DNA from: SZUA-547 sp963669265
GTDB taxonomy: Bacteria > Pseudomonadota > Alphaproteobacteria > Rhodobacterales > Rhodobacteraceae
Length of the DNA stretch: 64,000 bases
Assembly: GCA_963669265.1 (NCBI GenBank)
Contig: OY769916.1
Coordinates: 1,116,001 to 1,180,000, forward strand
Reading direction: 5' to 3'
Under the pieces are notes generated by a model. That model had not been told where the DNA came from, did not search any database, and saw nothing but the letters and a program-made list of their open reading frames with translations. Below, piece after piece: positions 55,404 through 64,000 of the stretch. Position numbers and translations under genes: made by a program. Each line of letters begins with the position of its first letter. The first letter of the stretch is position 1.

Positions 55404-56447
55404 ATGGCCGAGATTCAAATCAAGAACATCGCAAAACGGTTCGGAGACTATCAGGCGCTGCATGACATTAACCTGACCATCGCCGATCAGGAATTCATGG
55501 TGCTGCTGGGCGCCTCCGGCTGCGGCAAGTCCACGCTGCTGAGGATCATCGCCGGGCTGGAGACGCCATCCGAGGGCGAGGTCTGGATCGGCGGGCGCCG
55601 GGTGGACAACCTGTCTCCGCGTGAACGCGGCATCGCGATGGTGTTCCAGAACTACGCCGTCTTTCCTCATCTGACCGTATTCGAAAATATCGGGTTCGGA
55701 TTGCGAATGCAGAAGCTTCCCAATGATGAGGTGACGCGCCGGGTGGAGCGTACCGCCGGGCTGATGCATATCGAGCAATTGCTGAAACGCTATTCGGGCG
55801 AGTTGTCCGGCGGTCAGCGCCAGCGCGTCGCTGTGGCCCGCGCGTTGGCGATGGAGCCGGACGTGATCCTGATGGATGAGCCGCTTTCGAATCTCGACGC
55901 TTTGTTGCGGCTTGAAATGCGCGCCGAACTTAAAGGCGTTCTGGCGGAAAGCAATACGACCGCGATCTATGTCACCCATGATCAGGTGGAGGCGATGAGC
56001 CTCGCCGACCGGATCTCGGTCATGCATCAGGGCCGCATCGTTCAGGCGGCAACGCCGGTCGAGGTCTATCGCAATCCCGCCGAGCGGTTCGTCGCCAGCT
56101 TCATCGGCAACCCGCCGATGAACTTCATTCCCGCCAATCCGACGGAGGGCGGCAAATGGAGCGTTGCGGGCCAGCTGTTTGACGGGCCGGTCCCGAACAA
56201 GCCCAATCTGGAATTCGCCATCCGGCCCGAGGATATCCGCCTCGGCGACACCGGCCTCAATGCGGTCGCCAAAGTGGTGGAGCCGTTGGGCGCCCATTTG
56301 CTGGTGACCTGCGATGTCGAGGGCTCTCAATTCCGCGCGGTTCTGGAAAGCGATCTGGTGGTCAAGCCGGGCGATCAGTTGACGCTGGAGCCGAATGCGG
56401 GCCGCATTCGCTGGTTCGACCCGGAAACCGAACTGGCGGTCGCCTGA
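55404..56447 (+). CDS. Sugar ABC transporter ATPase (MalK/UgpC-like)
   Basis: The ATG at 55404 follows AAAGGAGCC and gives 347 residues; a longer frame runs into the permease gene. All ATPase motifs are canonical: GASGCGKST, FQNYAVFPHLTVFENI, LSGGQRQR, MDEPLSNLD and YVTHDQVEA. The C-terminal part is the TOBE/OB domain of the MalK group (FAIRPEDIRLGD). As the only ATPase in the operon it should act as a homodimer, in contrast to GlpS/GlpT. Confidence 0.94.
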   Translation: MAEIQIKNIAKRFGDYQALHDINLTIADQEFMVLLGASGCGKSTLLRIIAGLETPSEGEVWIGGRRVDNLSPRERGIAMVFQNYAVFPHLTVFENIGFGLRMQKLPNDEVTRRVERTAGLMHIEQLLKRYSGELSGGQRQRVAVARALAMEPDVILMDEPLSNLDALLRLEMRAELKGVLAESNTTAIYVTHDQVEAMSLADRISVMHQGRIVQAATPVEVYRNPAERFVASFIGNPPMNFIPANPTEGGKWSVAGQLFDGPVPNKPNLEFAIRPEDIRLGDTGLNAVAKVVEPLGAHLLVTCDVEGSQFRAVLESDLVVKPGDQLTLEPNAGRIRWFDPETELAVA

Positions 56448-56467
56448 TCCTGTTGGGAACCTGAACG

Positions 56468-57745
56468 ATGGTTACATCGCATGTGGATGACGCGATCGAG
56501 ATCCTGCGTCAGAACGATCTCGGCGGCTATACGGTTCCGACGCACGGGCTCTATCCCTTTCAATGGAACTGGGACAGTTGCCTGACGGCGCTGGGACAGG
56601 CCCATTTCGACGAGGATCGCGCCTGGACCGAGATCGAGACGCTGTTCGCGCATCAATGGGAGGACGGGATGACGCCCCATATCATCTTCCACAAGGAAGA
56701 TGACGGGTATTTTCCCGGCCCGGATGTATGGCGCACCGAACGTCCGACGCCGACCTCCGGCATCACACAGCCGCCAGTCGCCGGTTTCGCCGTGCGGCGG
56801 CTGTTTGAACGGGCGAAGGACAGGGATTTGGCGGTTGCGCACGCCCGCGCCCTTCTGCCGAAGATCCACGCCTGGCATGACTGGTTCTTCCGCTGCCGCG
56901 ATCCTGAAGGAACAGGGCTGGTCGCCATCATTCATCCCTGGGAATCCGGCCGGGACAATTCGGTGGATTGGGACGCGGCGCTGGATCGCGTGCCGACCGA
57001 CGGCGTCATGCAATTCAGCCGGCGCGACCTGGAGCACGCCAACCCCGATCATCGGCCAACGCAAGCGCAATACGAGCGCTATATCTGGCTCGTGCAGCGG
57101 TTTCGCGATCTTGGCTGGGACAACGACAAACTGCATGAGGCGTCGCCGTTTCAGATCGTCGATCCAGGGTTCAACGCGATTCTGTTTCGCTCGTGCAGTG
57201 ACCTCGCCGATCTGGCGGAGGAGCTGGGCGAGCGCGAGATCAGCGCGCGGTCGCGGGCCTGGGCGGAGAACGGCGTGGCGGCGTTGGAGGCGCTCTGGAG
57301 CGACAAACACAGCCAGTATCTTTGCTATGACCGCAACGCGGGGCGACTTGTCGACAATCCCTCTGTGGGCGGCCTGATCGCCGCTTTCGCGGACCTCCCC
57401 CAGGCGCGCGCCGCTGCGATCGGCGAGCGCATTCTCAAACTGGGCGAAGCGGTTCGCTTTCTGACCCCAAGCCAACCCCCCGACACCACCGTTTTCGACG
57501 GCAAGCGCTATTGGCGCGGCCCCGCCTGGCTGATCGTGAACTATCTCATCTCGGACGGCCTGTCTCGGGCCGGGCAAGATCGCGCCGCCGCGCGACTGGT
57601 CGATGACAGCCTGCGTCTTATCGACGAAAGCGGCTTCGCCGAATACTATGATCCGATGACCGGAGAGCCCTGCGGCGGCAAACGATTTACCTGGACCGCC
57701 GCAATGGTGATCGAGTTTCTGACCCGGTCGAAGGAGATCGCATGA
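56468..57745 (+). CDS. MGH1-type glycoside hydrolase (GH63-like), probable mannosyl/glucosylglycerate hydrolase
   Basis: This 425-residue (alpha/alpha)6-barrel protein has the motifs of the MgH group: YPFQWNWDSC near residues 29-38, IIHPWESGRDNSVDWD with a likely catalytic Asp, and YWRGPAWLIVNYLI near residue 350. Characterised members split mannosylglycerate and glucosylglycerate into sugar and glycerate. No signal peptide is present, so it acts on imported substrate. The isomerase gene overlapping its end supports mannose as a product. Trehalose-like or other alpha-glycosides are alternatives. Confidence 0.82.
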   Translation: MVTSHVDDAIEILRQNDLGGYTVPTHGLYPFQWNWDSCLTALGQAHFDEDRAWTEIETLFAHQWEDGMTPHIIFHKEDDGYFPGPDVWRTERPTPTSGITQPPVAGFAVRRLFERAKDRDLAVAHARALLPKIHAWHDWFFRCRDPEGTGLVAIIHPWESGRDNSVDWDAALDRVPTDGVMQFSRRDLEHANPDHRPTQAQYERYIWLVQRFRDLGWDNDKLHEASPFQIVDPGFNAILFRSCSDLADLAEELGEREISARSRAWAENGVAALEALWSDKHSQYLCYDRNAGRLVDNPSVGGLIAAFADLPQARAAAIGERILKLGEAVRFLTPSQPPDTTVFDGKRYWRGPAWLIVNYLISDGLSRAGQDRAAARLVDDSLRLIDESGFAEYYDPMTGEPCGGKRFTWTAAMVIEFLTRSKEIA

Positions 57746-58428
57746 AACGCTCGCGCATCAACGAGATCATGGCGGAGGCGGATTCAATGATCCGGTCCTT
57801 CGGCTTCGCGCTGCCGCCCTTCGCCTATTGGACGCCAGAGGAATTCGAAGCCAATCGAGACACCGCCCGGCGGGTCGTCGATGCGCGCTGCGGCTGGGAC
57901 GTTACTGATTACGGCGCGGGGCGCTTCGACGAGATGGGCCTGTTTCTCTTCACCCTGCGAAACGGACGCCTGGAGGATCTGCAGCGCGGCGGCGGCATGT
58001 GCTACGCGGAAAAGCTGCTGATCTCGCGGCAGGATCAGCTGTCGCCGATGCACACCCATGCTCTCAAGGCCGAGGACATCATAAATCGGGGCGGCGCGAC
58101 GCTGGTCGTCGAGTTGTTCGGCTCGGACGACGATGGAAACTTCGCGGAAGACCGCGGCGGCGTGGTCCTGTGCGACGGGATCCGGCGCGAATACGCGCCG
58201 GGCGAAAAGCTGAATTTCGCGCCGGGAGAGAGCGTGACGCTGATGCCGGGCGACTGGCACGCCTTCTGGGGCGAAGGAGGCGACGTTTTGATTGGCGAGG
58301 TCTCCACCGTCAATGACGACGAGACTGACAACATATTCCGCGACCCGATCGGCCGTTTCGCGAACATCGACGAGGATGAGGCACCGACCCATCTGCTGGT
58401 CAGCGATTATAGGGAGTGGTTAAGTTGA
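57742..58428 (+). CDS. D-lyxose/D-mannose-type sugar isomerase
   Basis: This 228-residue cupin-fold protein has the size and metal site of D-lyxose ketol-isomerases: MHTHALKAEDIINRGG supplies two histidines and a glutamate, and a further His lies in PGDWHAFWGE. These enzymes interconvert D-lyxose with D-xylulose and D-mannose with D-fructose. Its start overlaps the glycoside hydrolase stop by four bases, so mannose released inside the cell could be turned to fructose. Confidence 0.87.
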   Translation: MKRSRINEIMAEADSMIRSFGFALPPFAYWTPEEFEANRDTARRVVDARCGWDVTDYGAGRFDEMGLFLFTLRNGRLEDLQRGGGMCYAEKLLISRQDQLSPMHTHALKAEDIINRGGATLVVELFGSDDDGNFAEDRGGVVLCDGIRREYAPGEKLNFAPGESVTLMPGDWHAFWGEGGDVLIGEVSTVNDDETDNIFRDPIGRFANIDEDEAPTHLLVSDYREWLS

Positions 58429-59140
58429 CGCAGCCGCGATAGCGACGAAGCGCCAAAGCGATTAAAACTCACACCGATTTATCGTGTTTTTGAACGAGAA
58501 GATTCAGCGCGCCTAGGAGGATTCGAAACCCTGACCTCCTGATTCGTAGTCCAGCCAATAGATGGACGTGGAGCGCAACGCGCAGGTAGCGCATCACTTG
58601 ATGGACATATCATCAGAGCGCGGAATACTCTTCAGGAAACCTCGCCGTCCTGCCTTGCCTTGGGGAAGCCGGTCCCAATTGGGCGAGTTGTCGACTGGCG
58701 AACCGTCTTGAAGCTTAAGTCAAATTCGACACGCTTTAGCCTCGCACGGAGTCTACTTAAATTGTCTCAGGTGTCACTTAGCGGGTGCCTGGGTGATTGG
58801 GAGTCGATCGCAATAAACGCATGGCCAGACTACACTTCTAATCTGACGCACATTTCAGTTTCGCATCAGGGATCCGCTCAATTTTTTTGCAATCCGACAA
58901 GCAGGTCCAAGCATCTGCCTGAAACAGGTACCGCGCGCGCCACTCAAGGCAACTCAGACACCCAACTACACCACCCAGCGCTGCAGTAACTTTCCATTTG
59001 CCTAAAACTTCACCCACCGGCGTTTGATATATACATCTACATATATAGGTTCAGGCCCGCGATCGCATGTCACTTTAATAGCTAAATATTAACTTATTGA
59101 CCGAACCCGTGACCAAAACCCGAGAAGCGATGATCCTTTA
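58429..59140. other. Gene-free region before the repetitive surface protein
   Basis: These 712 bases are AT-richer than their surroundings and contain a decayed tRNA-like segment at 58506-58555 and an AT-rich block near 59025-59050 (GATATATACATC, ACATATATAGG) that may include promoter elements. A 109-codon open frame at 58660-58989 shows no domain, ribosome site or coding-like composition and is not called. Confidence 0.6.
58506..58555 (-). pseudogene. tRNA-Arg(ACG)-like 3' half, decayed
   Basis: On the minus strand the segment reads GACTACGAATC, the usual anticodon arm of alphaproteobacterial tRNA-Arg(ACG), then AGGAGGTC, a T-loop-like GGTTTCGAATCC with one extra T, and an acceptor-like CTCCTAGGCGCGC. 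The expected 5' half with a D-arm is not present and the T-stem does not pair properly. It looks like a remnant of a tRNA 3' end, such as integrating elements leave behind. Confidence 0.45.
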
Positions 59141-62100
59141 ATGGAAGAACGGAACAATTCTAATGCGTCGTCGCAACTGTCTTCGAGTGGCGAGACGCTA
59201 ATTGCTCAATCTCTTGCCGATAGTCCGCGAACAACGCTCGCGAGCAGCGGCGTCGACGTTGACGGGCGCACAATCATAGACATTCCCTCGGGCGCGGACA
59301 TCTCAACGCCGATGATCATCGGTGACGACGTTCACTTCATCCAGTCGGATGGTAGCGTCATCGTCGTAACCGGCGGCGTGGAAGGCTCTGCATCGATCAG
59401 GATCGACGGCATACTCGTCCCCCTCAGCGAATTAGTTCAAGCCGCCCGCGCGCAAGAAGCCGAGCAGCAAGTTTCGACGGCGGCGCCCCGCGAGAGCGAT
59501 CAATCGGGAGATACGCTCCCGTCAAGCGGCGGTGAATTCTCACCTATCGACGACACCGAACTCATTGGCGCGCTCTCCGTCAGCGAACTTCTTGATCCGA
59601 CGGAGCTTGGATTTATCACTGGCTCGCGTGATCCGCGCGTCGAATTTCTGGAATCCGAAGACACGACGCCTTCACCGCCAGAGCCTCCCACACCACCGAG
59701 TTCCACGCCTTCGGTGACGGTGGACCCCGGCGAGGTGAACGAGGCGGCTCTGGACGATGACGGGTCGAGCCCGACGCTGGACACGGAGACGGACACGGGC
59801 GCGATTTCGATCAGCCTTGGCGGCGACGATCTGGCGGCGTCGAACGGGCTGACCATCGACGGGGTGGACGTGACGTCGGGCGGCCAGGTCTCGGGGACTT
59901 ACGGGTTGCTGGACGTGATCGCGGCCGGCGGGACCTACAGCTGGAGCTACGCGCTTTCCGGCGCGACGCAGGACCATCCGGACGCGAGTTCCGTGGGGAC
60001 CTCCGAGGGGATCTCGGAGAGCTTCACCGTGGTGGTTCTGGACGATGACGGCTCCTCGGCCAGCGACACGCTGGTCGTCGAGGTGCTCGACGACGGGCCG
60101 GAGGCGGCCGATGACAGCGCGACGCAGACGGTGGAGGACGAGGCGGTCACGGTGACGGTGACCGTCAACGACGTGACGGGCGCGGATCTTGTCGATCTCG
60201 CGACGGGCGTCGAGGCGGTCTCGGGCACGCTGACGGGGTCCGGATCGCTGTCTTATGACGGGTCCGGGACGTTCACCTACACGCCGGCCGCGGGCGAGAC
60301 CGGGACGGTCAGCTTCGACTATCAGCTCACCGATGGCGACGGGGATCCGTCGACGGCGACGGTGGTGATCGATCTTCTGGCGGATTCCACGCCTTCGGTG
60401 ACGGTGGACCCCGGCGAGGTGAACGAGGCGGCTCTGGACGATGACGGGTCGAGCCCGACGCTGGACACGGAGACGGACACGGGCGCGATTTCGATCAGCC
60501 TTGGCGGCGACGATCTGGCGGCGTCGAACGGGCTGACCATCGACGGGGTGGACGTGACGTCGGGCGGCCAGGTCTCGGGGACTTACGGGTTGCTGGACGT
60601 GATCGCGGCCGGCGGGACCTACAGCTGGAGCTACGCGCTTTCCGGCGCGACGCAGGACCATCCGGACGCGAGTTCCGTGGGGACCTCCGAGGGGATCTCG
60701 GAGAGCTTCACCGTGGTGGTTCTGGACGATGACGGCTCCTCGGCCAGCGACACGCTGGTCGTCGAGGTGCTCGACGACGGGCCGGAGGCGGCCGATGACA
60801 GCGCGACGCAGACGGTGGAGGACGAGGCGGTCACGGTGACGGTGACCGTCAACGACGTGACGGGCGCGGATCTTGTCGATCTCGCGACGGGCGTCGAGGC
60901 GGTCTCGGGCACGCTGACGGGGTCCGGATCGCTGTCTTATGACGGGTCCGGGACGTTCACCTACACGCCGGCCGCGGGCGAGACCGGGACGGTCAGCTTC
61001 GACTATCAGCTCACCGATGGCGACGGGGATCCGTCGACGGCGACGGTGGTGATCGATCTTCTGGCGGATTCCACGCCTTCGGTGACGGTGGACCCCGGCG
61101 AGGTGAACGAGGCGGCTCTGGACGATGACGGGTCGAGCCCGACGCTGGACACGGAGACGGACACGGGCGCGATTTCGATCAGCCTTGGCGGCGACGATCT
61201 GGCGGCGTCGAACGGGCTGACCATCGACGGGGTGGACGTGACGTCGGGCGGCCAGGTCTCGGGGACTTACGGGTTGCTGGACGTGATCGCGGCCGGCGGC
61301 ACCTACAGCTGGAGCTACGCGCTTTCCGGCGCGACGCAGGACCATCCGGACGCGAGTTCCGTGGGGACCTCCGAGGGGATCTCGGAGAGCTTCACCGTGG
61401 TGGTTCTGGACGATGACGGCTCCTCGGCCAGCGACACGCTGGTCGTCGAGGTGCTCGACGACGGGCCGGAGGCGGCCGATGACAGCGCGACGCAGACGGT
61501 GGAGGACGAGGCGGTCACGGTGACGGTGACCGTCAACGACGTGACGGGCGCGGATCTTGTCGATCTCGCGACGGGCGTCGAGGCGGTCTCGGGCACGCTG
61601 ACGGGGTCCGGATCGCTGTCTTATGACGGGTCCGGGACGTTCACCTACACGCCGGCCGCGGGCGAGACCGGGACGGTCAGCTTCGACTATCAGCTCACCG
61701 ATGGCGACGGGGATCCGTCGACGGCGACGGTGGTGATCGATCTTCTGGCGGATTCCACGCCTTCGGTGACGGTGGACCCCGGCGAGGTGAACGAGGCGGC
61801 TCTGGACGATGACGGGTCGAGCCCGACGCTGGACACGGAGACGGACACGGGCGCGATTTCGATCAGCCTTGGCGGCGACGATCTGGCGGCGTCGAACGGG
61901 CTGACCATCGACGGGGTGGACGTGACGTCGGGCGGCCAGGTCTCGGGGACTTACGGGTTGCTGGACGTGATCGCGGCCGGCGGCACCTACAGCTGGAGCT
62001 ACGCGCTTTCCGGCGCGACGCAGGACCATCCGGACGCGAGTTCCGTGGGGACCTCCGAGGGGATCTCGGAGAGCTTCACCGTGGTGGTTCTGGACGATGA

Positions 62101-64000
62101 CGGCTCCTCGGCCAGCGACACGCTGGTCGTCGAGGTGCTCGACGACGGGCCGGAGGCGGCCGATGACAGCGCGACGCAGACGGTGGAGGACGAGGCGGTC
62201 ACGGTGACGGTGACCGTCAACGACGTGACGGGCGCGGATCTTGTCGATCTCGCGACGGGCGTCGAGGCGGTCTCGGGCACGCTGACGGGGTCCGGATCGC
62301 TGTCTTATGACGGGTCCGGGACGTTCACCTACACGCCGGCCGCGGGCGAGACCGGGACGGTCAGCTTCGACTATCAGCTCACCGATGGCGACGGGGATCC
62401 GTCGACGGCGACGGTGGTGATCGATCTTCTGGCGGATTCCACGCCTTCGGTGACGGTGGACCCCGGCGAGGTGAACGAGGCGGCTCTGGACGATGACGGG
62501 TCGAGCCCGACGCTGGACACGGAGACGGACACGGGCGCGATTTCGATCAGCCTTGGCGGCGACGATCTGGCGGCGTCGAACGGGCTGACCATCGACGGGG
62601 TGGACGTGACGTCGGGCGGCCAGGTCTCGGGGACTTACGGGTTGCTGGACGTGATCGCGGCCGGCGGCACCTACAGCTGGAGCTACGCGCTTTCCGGCGC
62701 GACGCAGGACCATCCGGACGCGAGTTCCGTGGGGACCTCCGAGGGGATCTCGGAGAGCTTCACCGTGGTGGTTCTGGACGATGACGGCTCCTCGGCCAGC
62801 GACACGCTGGTCGTCGAGGTGCTCGACGACGGGCCGGAGGCGGCCGATGACAGCGCGACGCAGACGGTGGAGGACGAGGCGGTCACGGTGACGGTGACCG
62901 TCAACGACGTGACGGGCGCGGATCTTGTCGATCTCGCGACGGGCGTCGAGGCGGTCTCGGGCACGCTGACGGGGTCCGGATCGCTGTCTTATGACGGGTC
63001 CGGGACGTTCACCTACACGCCGGCCGCGGGCGAGACCGGGACGGTCAGCTTCGACTATCAGCTCACCGATGGCGACGGGGATCCGTCGACGGCGACGGTG
63101 GTGATCGATCTTCTGGCGGATTCCACGCCTTCGGTGACGGTGGACCCCGGCGAGGTGAACGAGGCGGCTCTGGACGATGACGGGTCGAGCCCGACGCTGG
63201 ACACGGAGACGGACACGGGCGCGATTTCGATCAGCCTTGGCGGCGACGATCTGGCGGCGTCGAACGGGCTGACCATCGACGGGGTGGACGTGACGTCGGG
63301 CGGCCAGGTCTCGGGGACTTACGGGTTGCTGGACGTGATCGCGGCCGGCGGCACCTACAGCTGGAGCTACGCGCTTTCCGGCGCGACGCAGGACCATCCG
63401 GACGCGAGTTCCGTGGGGACCTCCGAGGGGATCTCGGAGAGCTTCACCGTGGTGGTTCTGGACGATGACGGCTCCTCGGCCAGCGACACGCTGGTCGTCG
63501 AGGTGCTCGACGACGGGCCGGAGGCGGCCGATGACAGCGCGACGCAGACGGTGGAGGACGAGGCGGTCACGGTGACGGTGACCGTCAACGACGTGACGGG
63601 CGCGGATCTTGTCGATCTCGCGACGGGCGTCGAGGCGGTCTCGGGCACGCTGACGGGGTCCGGATCGCTGTCTTATGACGGGTCCGGGACGTTCACCTAC
63701 ACGCCGGCCGCGGGCGAGACCGGGACGGTCAGCTTCGACTATCAGCTCACCGATGGCGACGGGGATCCGTCGACGGCGACGGTGGTGATCGATCTTCTGG
63801 CGGATTCCACGCCTTCGGTGACGGTGGACCCCGGCGAGGTGAACGAGGCGGCTCTGGACGATGACGGGTCGAGCCCGACGCTGGACACGGAGACGGACAC
63901 GGGCGCGATTTCGATCAGCCTTGGCGGCGACGATCTGGCGGCGTCGAACGGGCTGACCATCGACGGGGTGGACGTGACGTCGGGCGGCCAGGTCTCGGGG
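59141..64000 (+). CDS. Giant repetitive surface protein with VCBS/cadherin-like repeats, 3' end missing
   Basis: The frame is open from an ATG at 59141 to the right edge, 1620 codons. The first 185 residues are unique: an acidic N-terminus with no signal peptide and a region like the retention modules of type I-secreted adhesins (IDIPSGADISTPMIIGDDVHFIQ, IRIDGILVPLSELVQAA), ending in a Pro-rich spacer. Six full 228-residue repeats and part of a seventh follow, each with immunoglobulin-like strands and Asp-rich calcium-type motifs (DDDGSS, LTDGDGDPS) and a VCBS-type end (GSGTFTYTPAAGETGTVSF). A type I secretion signal would be expected at the missing C-terminus. The ribosome site is weak (GAGAAG). 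Confidence 0.85.
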   Translation, partial: MEERNNSNASSQLSSSGETLIAQSLADSPRTTLASSGVDVDGRTIIDIPSGADISTPMIIGDDVHFIQSDGSVIVVTGGVEGSASIRIDGILVPLSELVQAARAQEAEQQVSTAAPRESDQSGDTLPSSGGEFSPIDDTELIGALSVSELLDPTELGFITGSRDPRVEFLESEDTTPSPPEPPTPPSSTPSVTVDPGEVNEAALDDDGSSPTLDTETDTGAISISLGGDDLAASNGLTIDGVDVTSGGQVSGTYGLLDVIAAGGTYSWSYALSGATQDHPDASSVGTSEGISESFTVVVLDDDGSSASDTLVVEVLDDGPEAADDSATQTVEDEAVTVTVTVNDVTGADLVDLATGVEAVSGTLTGSGSLSYDGSGTFTYTPAAGETGTVSFDYQLTDGDGDPSTATVVIDLLADSTPSVTVDPGEVNEAALDDDGSSPTLDTETDTGAISISLGGDDLAASNGLTIDGVDVTSGGQVSGTYGLLDVIAAGGTYSWSYALSGATQDHPDASSVGTSEGISESFTVVVLDDDGSSASDTLVVEVLDDGPEAADDSATQTVEDEAVTVTVTVNDVTGADLVDLATGVEAVSGTLTGSGSLSYDGSGTFTYTPAAGETGTVSFDYQLTDGDGDPSTATVVIDLLADSTPSVTVDPGEVNEAALDDDGSSPTLDTETDTGAISISLGGDDLAASNGLTIDGVDVTSGGQVSGTYGLLDVIAAGGTYSWSYALSGATQDHPDASSVGTSEGISESFTVVVLDDDGSSASDTLVVEVLDDGPEAADDSATQTVEDEAVTVTVTVNDVTGADLVDLATGVEAVSGTLTGSGSLSYDGSGTFTYTPAAGETGTVSFDYQLTDGDGDPSTATVVIDLLADSTPSVTVDPGEVNEAALDDDGSSPTLDTETDTGAISISLGGDDLAASNGLTIDGVDVTSGGQVSGTYGLLDVIAAGGTYSWSYALSGATQDHPDASSVGTSEGISESFTVVVLDDDGSSASDTLVVEVLDDGPEAADDSATQTVEDEAVTVTVTVNDVTGADLVDLATGVEAVSGTLTGSGSLSYDGSGTFTYTPAAGETGTVSFDYQLTDGDGDPSTATVVIDLLADSTPSVTVDPGEVNEAALDDDGSSPTLDTETDTGAISISLGGDDLAASNGLTIDGVDVTSGGQVSGTYGLLDVIAAGGTYSWSYALSGATQDHPDASSVGTSEGISESFTVVVLDDDGSSASDTLVVEVLDDGPEAADDSATQTVEDEAVTVTVTVNDVTGADLVDLATGVEAVSGTLTGSGSLSYDGSGTFTYTPAAGETGTVSFDYQLTDGDGDPSTATVVIDLLADSTPSVTVDPGEVNEAALDDDGSSPTLDTETDTGAISISLGGDDLAASNGLTIDGVDVTSGGQVSGTYGLLDVIAAGGTYSWSYALSGATQDHPDASSVGTSEGISESFTVVVLDDDGSSASDTLVVEVLDDGPEAADDSATQTVEDEAVTVTVTVNDVTGADLVDLATGVEAVSGTLTGSGSLSYDGSGTFTYTPAAGETGTVSFDYQLTDGDGDPSTATVVIDLLADSTPSVTVDPGEVNEAALDDDGSSPTLDTETDTGAISISLGGDDLAASNGLTIDGVDVTSGGQVSG
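59702..64000 (+). repeat. Tandem 684-base coding repeats, six copies plus a partial
   Basis: Units begin at 59702, 60386, 61070, 61754, 62438, 63122 and 63806 (cut at 195 bases). The period of 684 is a multiple of three, so the protein frame is kept. Copies read as identical except one silent change: a Gly codon is GGG in copies 1 and 2 (59932, 60616) and GGC in copies 3 to 6 (61300, 61984, 62668, 63352). This points to very recent amplification or gene conversion, or to assembly effects in the array. Confidence 0.97.

Noticed and set aside
58660..58989. 109-codon open frame in the gap before the adhesin gene
   Set aside because: It lacks a ribosome site, a domain and a coding-like composition; it may be degenerate DNA next to the tRNA remnant.
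59702..64000. CRISPR or non-coding satellite array
   Set aside because: The repeats are 684 bases long, lie directly head to tail without spacers and keep one reading frame, so they are protein-coding repeats.

Overview
The window looks like chromosome of a marine, roseobacter-like alphaproteobacterium (Rhodobacterales or close). This is inferred from the high GC content, from transport and catabolic operons typical of that group (glycerol ABC transporter of the GlpSTPQUV type, TRAP transporter, dihydroxypropanesulfonate genes), and from start and stop codons that often overlap within operons. No rRNA, intact tRNA, insertion sequence or CRISPR array was seen.

Layout. 1-1249: a pyridoxal-phosphate amino acid decarboxylase cut by the left edge. 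1310-11371: a complete glycerol system, with glpR-glpD-glpK on the minus strand and glpV-glpS-glpT-glpP-glpQ-glpU on the plus strand, divergent from a shared control region. 11385-16943: a tight minus-strand group of an FtsX/MacB-like permease, a LolD-like ATPase, a large unrecognised envelope protein, an HlyD-like adaptor and an outer-membrane barrel protein; this is the least explained gene set here. 17082-19129: an exported metallo-beta-lactamase-fold hydrolase divergent from a TetR regulator with two tandem operators. 19285-20894: an Ala/Glu-rich exported protein and an orphan metal-binding ABC receptor.

21005-33052: a probable 2,3-dihydroxypropanesulfonate (DHPS) catabolic region, with a TauE/SafE permease, a three-gene TRAP transporter, an IclR regulator, a LacI regulator, hpsN, an SDR and an MDR dehydrogenase (hpsO/hpsP-like), the two sulfopyruvate decarboxylase subunits and an FMN-dependent hydroxy-acid dehydrogenase (slcD-like). 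Together they could import DHPS, epimerise it through the 2-keto form, oxidise it to sulfolactate and sulfopyruvate, and decarboxylate that to sulfoacetaldehyde; the C-S cleaving enzyme is not in the window. gdhA follows.

34579-38240: a diguanylate cyclase, two small flagellar-type genes facing a fliM-like gene, and a DsbA/FrnE-like oxidoreductase. 38333-45835: a two-partner secretion pair (TpsB, TpsA) followed by an overlapping lipoprotein with a caspase-like CHAT protease domain. 46157-50471: a DUF547 protein, a radical SAM protein and a peptidoglycan-binding-domain protein.

50992-58428: a LacI-controlled sugar ABC transporter with an MGH1-type glycoside hydrolase and a D-lyxose/D-mannose isomerase, best read as uptake and breakdown of a mannosyl or glucosyl compatible solute such as mannosylglycerate. 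58429-59140: a gene-free stretch with a decayed tRNA-Arg 3' half. 59141 to the right edge: a giant repetitive surface protein built of nearly identical 228-residue VCBS/cadherin-like repeats, running off the window.
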